From Halomarinibacterium sp034670265 (lineage in GTDB: Bacteria; Bacteroidota; Bacteroidia; Flavobacteriales; Flavobacteriaceae), in contig JAXMNU010000001.1 in assembly GCA_034670265.1 (NCBI GenBank), positions 62,001-126,000 of the forward strand: a DNA stretch of 64,000 nt, written 5' to 3'. Both the position numbers and the translations under genes were made by a program. Numbering within the stretch: the first letter of the stretch is position 1; every line of letters begins with the position of its first letter. Of the stretch, positions 36,201 to 42,074 are shown piece after piece. The notes under the pieces are model-generated. The model searched no databases, was not told the DNA's origin, and was given only the letters and a program-made list of their open reading frames with translations.

Positions 36201-36232
36201 AGACATACGTAAAGGGCAACTTTTTGTATCAC
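33224..36232 (-). CDS. Membrane sensor histidine kinase with periplasmic propeller and triple-Tyr domain
   Basis: A 1002-residue protein starting at GTG with a signal peptide (MIQKVALYVCLLCFAVAWSQ). About 650 residues of beta-propeller-like repeats follow (DNDGFIWLGG, DNGELHYFQFP, TFNGVVAFNPKVG), then a Y_Y_Y-type strand domain (SFRYRLNNDDWVDL and YTLEIEALDFSGN, about 710-760) and a membrane helix near 776-796. The kinase is HisKA_3/HATPase: the phospho-His is in RIAKELHDSIGQQL (about 826), the N box in QESVTNSLKHAA and the G box in DNGKGFD. It lacks the REC and AraC domains of hybrid systems. It should sense an extracytoplasmic cue and signal to the coupled LuxR-type regulator. Confidence 0.9.
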   Translation of the reverse strand: MIQKVALYVCLLCFAVAWSQEGKVQHKVFTKKDGLDLDYIEAMAYDNDGFIWLGGSSLDMREIIQSDKQVSLQRFNGNTFHSVPLPTLEKPILEIKQVLKRPDGKLYVLGNMEELADFLLLFDPITTTFQRVAIGNNTEKPLYLSRIFEYNNQHYILYQIGQTIHVTLLSEDLSLESLFSYTNTQNRFFIDSYTVFIPFKEFCLIGDNHLPIHYFGWDGTLLKKEVAERNIDSNSGENVRRYIDEFTLQHGTAYVMLYRNPTLHVVNEETMSIDPVAKKKAQVTSDHLKIANDTLGNSLWVTTTQGKLSVQAFTNEIGYTSLYEKEVFDTFEAFETLSNDLSKELWLGRDNGELHYFQFPSQTVKTFLPNYEMRAITALEPASILVATEKEGWFTINLIDNTEKPFRITEKGIEIKPNSSRAICKEGTTLWSNDGGSIMEVDLATQRAKRYRHYPVISLQKATDSTFIYGTKGYALMEFNKNTKEHKVLVATKDYIIYGLANLDSLWVAATDKGMLTYNTLTKESTFYGADVLKDPYLLMATYHPQHGFLLGSRSGNIYHLDPQTKTFTTPYKDVLQAGIATILFKKDTWWINTFNGVVAFNPKVGSVKRYSEKDGFSHNEANRYSALDTGSGFVVGTIEGLNYFSPEALTKEDPKWELTLLNTKLYNTESKSIEVTTNREELKTLNTIVLPQENKMLSLDFALTHNVGGREHSFRYRLNNDDWVDLKEQQSISFPNLAVGNYTLEIEALDFSGNRIGESLRYSIDSKDFFYNEWWFYLLVLLTGFAIALYLLWQSSQKRKMQEQFSGALLVSQEEERTRIAKELHDSIGQQLTLIKRKAQHEDKEEIASLSHKTLEEVRSISRGLYPAFLKQLGLSESIEQLILEIDEDSSLFCTAEIDDIDSYLSKEESLNFYRFIQESVTNSLKHAAATNLLVLVKDLPTKVVLQIKDNGKGFDVSEAIKNNSLGLKTLKERIRLLKGTMQIQSSPTKGTMIHCEIPKK

Positions 36233-36291
36233 TGCTTAAAGATATTTATTTTGAATTAAACATGGGTGCTTGGCAGTGGGTAAAAGGTGAA

Positions 36292-36322
36292 GGGTGCTGG
36301 GTGCTGGGTGATGGGTGATGGG
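36292..36322 (+). repeat. G-rich 7-bp tandem repeat (quadruplex-forming pattern)
   Basis: Five GGG runs at a strict 7-base period (GGGTGCT twice, GGGTGAT twice, GGG), with 4-base loops, fit the G-quadruplex rule. They lie about 60 bases upstream of the GTG start of the kinase gene, on its template strand. Looser GGT/GGG repeats extend from about 36263 to 36342. Confidence 0.8.
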
Positions 36323-36365
36323 TTATAGGTAGTGGGTGTTGTTTTTTGTTTTGACCCGAGTCCCC

Positions 36366-36440
36366 CCGAAGGAGACCCGAAGGAGACCCGAAGGAGACCC
36401 GAAGGAGACCCGAAGGAGACCCGAAGGAGACCCGAAGTAG
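36366..36440. repeat. 11-bp minisatellite (CCGAAGGAGAC)
   Basis: Six perfect head-to-tail copies of the 11-mer (36366-36431) are followed by a degenerate partial copy (CCGAAGTAG). There are no spacers, so it is not a CRISPR array. A period of 11 is not a multiple of 3, so it cannot encode a conserved repeat peptide in one frame. Such tracts change copy number by slippage. Confidence 0.9.
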
Positions 36441-36614
36441 CCTGCAAGGAGCTACGGGGTTGCTATAAAGTAATTTTTTAATTTTAGGGAATTAGTTGGT
36501 TGGACGCTGAGAGACTCGAAGCGTCATTCTGTTATTATTTTTTGTTAGTCTTGAAATGCGAGGGTAGCCTATAAATTCTTCTAATTCATTTTGCCTTGAT
36601 GCAAAACGAATCAA

Positions 36615-36634
36615 CCTGCCTGCCGGCAGGCAGG
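36615..36634. repeat. 20-bp perfect palindrome (CCTGCCTGCCGGCAGGCAGG)
   Basis: A GC-only-armed 20-base perfect palindrome in AT-rich intergenic DNA. From general knowledge, the CTGCCGGCAGGCAG core is a frequent dispersed palindromic repeat in Bacteroidota genomes. Only this copy was noticed in the window. Confidence 0.8.
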
Positions 36635-36813
36635 AAAATCAAGAAGGACTTGAGGGAATTGGTGCTTTGCACCACCGCTTGCCCCTGCGATACATGCTTC
36701 CTTTTTTCTTCGAAAAACGTACTTCCGCTTGTTGCTGCACTATTCCTGAAAGTCCTTCAATTTGGGAAATATGCAGAGAGTGACGCCGAATTGGAGGGCG
36801 ATAATAAGACAAG

Positions 36814-36890
36814 GTCACTTCGAGTGAGTTTTGTGAGGAACGAGCAAAAGTTGTATCGAGAAGTATTTTTGTTAGGTTCTCGATACAATT
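36814..36890 (+). repeat. Dispersed element, copy 1 (GTCACTTCGAGTG ... CTCGATAC)
   Basis: About 77 bases running from GTCACTTCGAGTGAG to TTCTCGATACAATT. The reverse complement aligns with 41839-41916 with two clear mismatches and a short variable stretch. It contains a 10-bp inverted repeat, GTATCGAGAA and TTCTCGATAC. The pair flanks the large T9SS gene in opposite orientation. Confidence 0.8.
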
Positions 36891-36946
36891 TCTCTTGATT
36901 CTTGAAACCAACCACCAAACGTTAGGCAGGCTCGAACTGACATTAA

Positions 36947-36973
36947 TTAAAAAACCCCCAATTTCTTGGGGGT
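36947..36973 (-). terminator. Terminator of the second large T9SS gene
   Basis: On the minus strand ACCCCCAA (36973-36966), a GAAA loop and TTGGGGGT (36961-36954) are followed by a run of U (36953-36947 read as A on the plus strand). It lies 30 bases past the stop at 37003. Confidence 0.92.
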
Positions 36974-37002
36974 CTAACTAACTATAATTAATCAAATAAA
37001 AT

Positions 37003-40000
37003 CTATTCTTTAATAAGCTGTTTGGTTATAGAGCCATTCTCACCTTGAATAAGAACTAAATACGTTGCTGAGGAAAGCATTGAAACATCAAGTGTTTTCT
37101 CAGTTCCCATATCTTTTAAATTATAGACTTTAACTAATCTTCCATTTAAATCATAAATAGTTGCACTTTCAAAAGGGATAGCTTTTGGATTGCTAATACT
37201 TACTACCGCTTTTGCAGGGTTAGGATAGATAACAATTGTTGAAATATCTAACAAATTATCATCCTTACCAAGAACACTCTCGATGGTAAGCTCGAACGTA
37301 CAACAACCTTCATTACCATACTCATCTGTAGCACAGATAGAAACAGTGTATACACCATCTGGTAATAAAGTACCTGCTGCTGGAGTCTGACTAAAGTCGG
37401 TCACAGGGTCCGTACAGTTATCCACTGCCGTGATGCCTCCAAGCGCCCAATAGTCTGGTAGCTCATAGAACAAGTTTAATGGTCCTGGATCTACCGTCTG
37501 GTCTGCTGGACAACCTTCGATAGCTGGACCCAGTAGGTCTACTACGGTTAAGGTGGCCGTACAAGAAGCTAAGTTTCCACTAGCATCACTTGCAAAGACT
37601 GTTACGGTAATTGCAGTTCCTATATCATCACAAGTTACATCGGTGACATCTACCGCAGTAATGGTAATACCACAGGCATCAAATGAGTTGGCAGTGTCGA
37701 TGAACAAGTCTGGCGTTACTTCTGCCATACCGTTCTCATCCAATTCTACCGTGGCATCCATACATACCAAAATAGGATCTGTATTGTCAATCACATTTAC
37801 CGTTGCAGTACAAGTAGAACTGTTTCCACTGTCATCGGTTACGGTTATCTCTACTTCATTAAGACCTAATTGTGAACAATCGAACTCAATAGTTGTACTT
37901 GCAGGTTCTCCTATTTCATAGTTAAGGGTTCCGTTAAATACTCTTGGGCTAAATGGTGCTCCATCAAATGGAACATTGGAAGCCGCTCCTAAGGATAGGG
38001 AAACGTCTGCATTGGAGTAATTCTGGTTGGTTCCATCTCCGTTGGTATAGTAATGTCCGTGGGTAGCATCCAGTACCAGTGCCATACCATAGGTAGTCCC
38101 TGCGGTAAGTATTATAGGCACATCCAATACTGCATTGGATGGTGTGTCTACTGTTCCAGAGGCAGTTCCAGAACCATTGGCAGAAAGCGTCCAAGCGCCT
38201 GAGTTTCCTTCGTTCCCTACATAGGTACCTACAAGAGTATATACTTCCATAGTAAAGGCACCGGCATCGGCAGTATTGATATCAATATCCAAGACACTAA
38301 TGTCCTCTGGGCCTACCGTTACATCAAAATATACAGCACCCCCTTGCGCACCGTTATTATTGGTAGCAAAAAGGGTTGTGATAGATCCTGGGATAGGTGC
38401 TCCACCACCTGTAGTTACAGTGTAACCACAAGCTTCGTCTACACTCACTAATAAATCGGCAAGATCTACTACTACGGTACCTGTGGTGCCATCTAAGACA
38501 GCATCATAGGGTGTAGCAACTGCATCGTATGAGTAATGCAATGCCCAACTATTAAACAGACCACTATCAAAACCAACAAAGTTGTCGGTAATAGTGATGG
38601 TCCAATCTCCCAAGGTGCTTTCTCCGTTAAATACAGATAGTGGGCTTGATGGGCTAAAGGTTCCATTAATGGTTGGCGTTGATCCAGCGCACTCTAAATC
38701 TACTGGGTTGGCAGCATCGTCATCTAAGGTTGCTACGATATTATCTCCCGCACAATCGGTTGTGGTTCCAAAGAACAAGGTTGACATTGTTCCTGCTGGA
38801 GACTCTAAAGTGATCACCATATCCCCTACCCAAGTGTGGGAAATATTTAGGTCTACATTTAGATTGGTAATTACTTGATCGTCTGCAATAGTAATAATAC
38901 TAGTGACCACTTCGGTACCACCTCCAGTATCGATAGGAAGTCCTGGACTGTCTGATACGGTATCGGTTACCGTTGCAGGCTCCCCTATACAAGAAATTAC
39001 TGGCGCGATATTATCTTCTACCGTTACTACAGCATTACAGGTGGAAGTGTTTCCAGCAGCATCAGTAGCAGTAACAATTACGTTATTAGGTCCAACATTC
39101 ATACACGTAAAATCTAAACTTGGTTCGAATGGTGAATCAATTTCATAAATAATATTAGCATTTATATTACGTGGGCTAAAAATACTCCCACCAAATAGCG
39201 GTAGGCTTCTTCCAATACCTTCGTACACTTCAAGGTTAGCATCACCAAACCAGAAGTTCCCTACAGTTGTTCCGTTGGTATAATTTAGCGCTGTGCCTGC
39301 AGTATCGGTAATATAAAAGGCTGTAAGTTGAGAAGCGGGAACAGCTATGTTCATATCTAAGTTAAGGGGAGTTGGTACATTTAAACCTGCACCAACAACA
39401 GCCACAGAAGCTCCAAGCGTCCAATCGCCCGCATTATTTTCGCTTCCAACGTAAGAACCCACTTTGTAATATATATCCACATTTCTAGGTCCTGCGTCAA
39501 TATTTATATCAAAAGAGTCTATGATAATGTCTGTCATAGACATGGTATTGAACATATTTCCAGACTGTCCATTATTGGAGTTAAATAGCCCATTTAAGGT
39601 AACAGGAGTTGGTCCTGCACCAAATTGTAAGGTAACTCCAGGACAGTTGTCTGTAGCGGTGGCAACATCATCTGGGAAGATAGTAGCATCCCCATTGGCA
39701 TCTAATTGTACCGTAATATCCTGACACGCAATTACTGGGTCTTCGTTGTCTTCCACAGTAATATCGAAATCGCATGATACGGTATTGCCATCGCTATCGG
39801 TTACTTCCATAGTAACTGTAGTAGTACCCACTGGGAAGAAGCTTCCGCTAGGAGGGGTTGCAATAATATTGGCAGAGATATCTCCATCTTCAGCATCTAT
39901 GGCTGTTCCAGAGAAATTCATCACCGCACCACACTGTCCTGCATCCGTATTAATAGTAATGTCTGATGGGCAGGCAATCACAGGTGCAGCACCTATAATA

Positions 40001-41103
40001 ATACCACTAACAGTTAAATCGAATACCCCATTTGAGGTACTAAATCCGTGTACCATGATATAGTAGTTGGACGAACCATCTGTGGTAAAGTTTACCGTAC
40101 TCTGTAACGCACTCGACGGACATGAAAAGTCATCATCATTACCCCCTACGCATACCAAGGCACCACATACCCCACGATAGACCGATATTTTAGTATCGTA
40201 GTTGGTGTTGGGCGAACAGGTAGTTGCCGTTACATTCATCCCTGGTCCAGAAATGTCATCAAACATATACCATACATCGGGGGCTGTTCCTGTAGGAGTA
40301 CCACATGCACCTGCTGGAGCATCTATCGTACCAAAAGAGGTGTACCCATTATAGGTACCGTTATTCACTACAATGGCATTGGCACATAAATCGTTAGGCG
40401 GTGGTCCCGAAGCACGAATAGTCATCGCAAAATTATTAGGCACGCCAAAGTTTCTATTACAGCCATTGGTAGCAGTAACACTTCCACATCGGGTAATTAA
40501 TCCATTCCCGGTTTCTCCAACGGGCATCCCTCCCACTACAGGAGTTTCACCAAGTCTCCAATAGACATCATTACGACTCGCAGTAAGCATGACGGTAATG
40601 GTATTGTCCACTTCGGTTGATACGTTTACAGGGGTTGGGAAAGTTAAGGTTGTTTGATAGATAAACCCAAGCGGACCCGGAGTAACTGCCTGTGTAAAAG
40701 TAGATCCAGGCACTAAGATTCCAGGACCCGACCCACATGGACCCGTAGCTCCACTGGTAGGACAGGCTGTGTACACACGCACCGTTAAATTAAAAGGTGC
40801 TGCAGAAGCAAGGTTAAATATATCTACCGTTAGATCTATGAGTTGTCTTTCGGTTCCTGCTAGTAAAATGGCGTCCCCCATGGAATGGTTTGGTCCCCCT
40901 GCCGTGGTAGTAATTTCGGCTCCAGAATTAAAAGCATGTGTTGTGTTATACACAATAGCATTTAATGCCCTGTTTTGCTCAGAGTTTTGAAAAGAAGATG
41001 CATCTACACCACGTGCTGTAGCATAGCGATCTTTTTGCGCATTAACTTGCCAATATACACTTGTAACAAGAAGCACAAAAAGGAAAAAAGTAGTTTTTTT
41101 CAT
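37003..41103 (-). CDS. Large multidomain T9SS surface protein (HYR, P-domain-like, sorting domain)
   Basis: Starting at 41103 (MKKTTFFLFVLLVTSVYW) the protein has 1366 residues and a signal peptide cut near VNAQ. A longer frame from 41133 would begin inside the TACATTTG promoter element. Domains in order: an anchor-type beta domain (about 40-240); a pre-peptidase-like module with PNDLCANAIVVNNGTYNGYT; a HYR repeat (IACPSDITINTDAGQCGAVM); CQDITVQL-type repeats; and a proprotein-convertase P-like domain with LNVDLNISHTWVGDMVITLE (about 720-860). More Cys repeats follow, then a type A sorting domain (IVIYPNPAKAVVSI ... KQLIKE). It is probably a surface adhesin; no catalytic residues were recognised. 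It stands alone between repeat-rich intergenic stretches. Confidence 0.85.
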   Translation of the reverse strand: MKKTTFFLFVLLVTSVYWQVNAQKDRYATARGVDASSFQNSEQNRALNAIVYNTTHAFNSGAEITTTAGGPNHSMGDAILLAGTERQLIDLTVDIFNLASAAPFNLTVRVYTACPTSGATGPCGSGPGILVPGSTFTQAVTPGPLGFIYQTTLTFPTPVNVSTEVDNTITVMLTASRNDVYWRLGETPVVGGMPVGETGNGLITRCGSVTATNGCNRNFGVPNNFAMTIRASGPPPNDLCANAIVVNNGTYNGYTSFGTIDAPAGACGTPTGTAPDVWYMFDDISGPGMNVTATTCSPNTNYDTKISVYRGVCGALVCVGGNDDDFSCPSSALQSTVNFTTDGSSNYYIMVHGFSTSNGVFDLTVSGIIIGAAPVIACPSDITINTDAGQCGAVMNFSGTAIDAEDGDISANIIATPPSGSFFPVGTTTVTMEVTDSDGNTVSCDFDITVEDNEDPVIACQDITVQLDANGDATIFPDDVATATDNCPGVTLQFGAGPTPVTLNGLFNSNNGQSGNMFNTMSMTDIIIDSFDINIDAGPRNVDIYYKVGSYVGSENNAGDWTLGASVAVVGAGLNVPTPLNLDMNIAVPASQLTAFYITDTAGTALNYTNGTTVGNFWFGDANLEVYEGIGRSLPLFGGSIFSPRNINANIIYEIDSPFEPSLDFTCMNVGPNNVIVTATDAAGNTSTCNAVVTVEDNIAPVISCIGEPATVTDTVSDSPGLPIDTGGGTEVVTSIITIADDQVITNLNVDLNISHTWVGDMVITLESPAGTMSTLFFGTTTDCAGDNIVATLDDDAANPVDLECAGSTPTINGTFSPSSPLSVFNGESTLGDWTITITDNFVGFDSGLFNSWALHYSYDAVATPYDAVLDGTTGTVVVDLADLLVSVDEACGYTVTTGGGAPIPGSITTLFATNNNGAQGGAVYFDVTVGPEDISVLDIDINTADAGAFTMEVYTLVGTYVGNEGNSGAWTLSANGSGTASGTVDTPSNAVLDVPIILTAGTTYGMALVLDATHGHYYTNGDGTNQNYSNADVSLSLGAASNVPFDGAPFSPRVFNGTLNYEIGEPASTTIEFDCSQLGLNEVEITVTDDSGNSSTCTATVNVIDNTDPILVCMDATVELDENGMAEVTPDLFIDTANSFDACGITITAVDVTDVTCDDIGTAITVTVFASDASGNLASCTATLTVVDLLGPAIEGCPADQTVDPGPLNLFYELPDYWALGGITAVDNCTDPVTDFSQTPAAGTLLPDGVYTVSICATDEYGNEGCCTFELTIESVLGKDDNLLDISTIVIYPNPAKAVVSISNPKAIPFESATIYDLNGRLVKVYNLKDMGTEKTLDVSMLSSATYLVLIQGENGSITKQLIKE

Positions 41104-41130
41104 ATAGTTAATTGAGTTTAAAATTGAAAT

Positions 41131-41138
41131 CAAATGTA
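41131..41138 (-). promoter_or_regulatory. Putative -7 element for the large T9SS gene
   Basis: On the minus strand TACATTTG matches TAnnTTTG and lies 27 nt before the ATG at 41103. It overlaps the alternative start at 41133, which is therefore rejected. No clean -33 TTTG is seen. Confidence 0.5.
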
Positions 41139-41565
41139 TACGAAAAAACTATCTGTAGATGAAAACAACACAGTTATTTTAAGTAGGTTTAAAAGGCTTG
41201 TAAATACTGCTATTTCAGTAGTTTAGAGGATGCAAAAAGGGTGTTTTACTTCTCGCATTTTTCGCTTTTTGTCCTAAAAATAATCTAGTGATATGGTAGA
41301 TTTATATTTTTTTAAATAAAGCGAATATTGTTGTTCCCTTTTATTTGCTTTTTTTAATCGAATTTTTTGAACTAGTTGGTAGGTCGTTGAGGTGCTGTCC
41401 TGAGCTGTCACACTGAACTTGCCTGCACTGAGCTTGCCGAAGTGTCGAAGTGCTGTCTAAGGGTGTTCAAGACAAAAATGAACAATAATAAAGGTGTTAT
41501 TATAGTGGATTCCGTATCAATTTCGGAATGACAAGTTAGTTCTCGATACAGCCTGACTGCGTCAG

Positions 41566-41648
41566 CCCACTCGAAGTGACAATACCCATGAGATTCATCT
41601 TTATATAGAGATTGCTTCCTGCTTCGTACCTCGCAGTTCGCAATAACA
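41566..41648. repeat. 83-bp direct repeat, copy 1
   Basis: Runs from CCCACTCGAAGTGACAATAC to CTCGCAGTTCGCAATAACA. It differs from copy 2 at about three of 83 positions. It sits downstream of a CTCGATAC fragment of the dispersed element. Confidence 0.85.
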
Positions 41649-41838
41649 ACTCCATACATACATTTGTCATATGTCTTAAGTCCATCAGTCCTACGTCAAA
41701 AAATCTTATCTCCTATCCACCTCACCCATTACCTTTCACCCTTCACCCCATACCTAAAAGCAACGTGCGGTTTGCTTGCGGTATACATGCGGTTTCAAAT
41801 GGATAAAAAAATGTCAGTTCGAGTGATTTGCTTTAGCA

Positions 41839-41916
41839 AATTGTATCGAGAACCAAATAACAAATACTTCTCGATACATCTTTTGCTCGTTCCTCACAAA
41901 ACCCACTCGAAGTGAC
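41839..41916 (-). repeat. Dispersed element, copy 2 (inverted relative to 36.8 kb)
   Basis: About 78 bases from AATTGTATCGAGAACC to CACTCGAAGTGAC, the reverse complement of the copy at 36814-36890 with minor differences. Its right end overlaps copy 2 of the 83-bp direct repeat. Confidence 0.8.
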
Positions 41917-41984
41917 AATACCCATGAGATTCATCTTTATGTAGAGATTCCTTCCTGCTTCGTACCTCGCAGTTCGCAATGACA
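41902..41984. repeat. 83-bp direct repeat, copy 2
   Basis: Near-identical to 41566-41648, 336 bases away in the same orientation. The two could recombine and delete the DNA between them. Confidence 0.85.
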
Positions 41985-42074
41985 AACAATAGTGTTATGT
42001 CTTACAGTCCTAAGTCTTACCTCCTTCTATCCTAGGTCTTGATTCTATAGTTCCTAATCTCTTTTCTCTTCTCT

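Larger units (their letters stand above)
36233..37002. other. Gene-free, repeat-rich intergenic stretch
   Basis: About 770 bases between the kinase start and the terminator of the next T9SS gene. It holds, in order, a G-rich 7-bp tandem (36292-36322), an 11-bp minisatellite (36366-36440), a 20-bp palindrome (36615-36634), and a dispersed element (36814-36890). The three short open frames here are made of repeat sequence and look non-coding. The kinase promoter should lie near 36235-36260, but I see only a one-mismatch TATCTTTA, too close to the start. Confidence 0.6.
41139..42074. other. Gene-free, repeat-rich intergenic stretch
   Basis: About 940 bases between the T9SS gene promoter and the end of the FAD/Fe-S gene. 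It holds a GAGCTTGCCGAAGTGTCGAAG-like segment near 41427-41450, two direct copies of an 83-base repeat, a C-rich tract near 41711-41752, and an inverted copy of the 36.8-kb element. A forward half-element (41812-41853), with the hairpin ATTTGC-TTTA-GCAAAT at 41825-41840, makes that site palindromic. The short open frames here consist of repeat DNA. I see no terminator for the FAD/Fe-S gene. Confidence 0.6.

Noticed and set aside
36366..36440. CRISPR-like array
   Set aside because: The 11-bp units are directly adjacent with no spacers and are far shorter than CRISPR repeats. No cas genes are present.
36256..36911. Open frames of 63-100 codons on both strands
   Set aside because: They are made of the minisatellite, the G-rich tandem, the palindrome and the dispersed element; no start context or domain supports them.
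41408..41915. Open frames of 64-83 codons in the second repeat-rich gap
   Set aside because: They consist of the direct repeats and dispersed elements and overlap each other on both strands.
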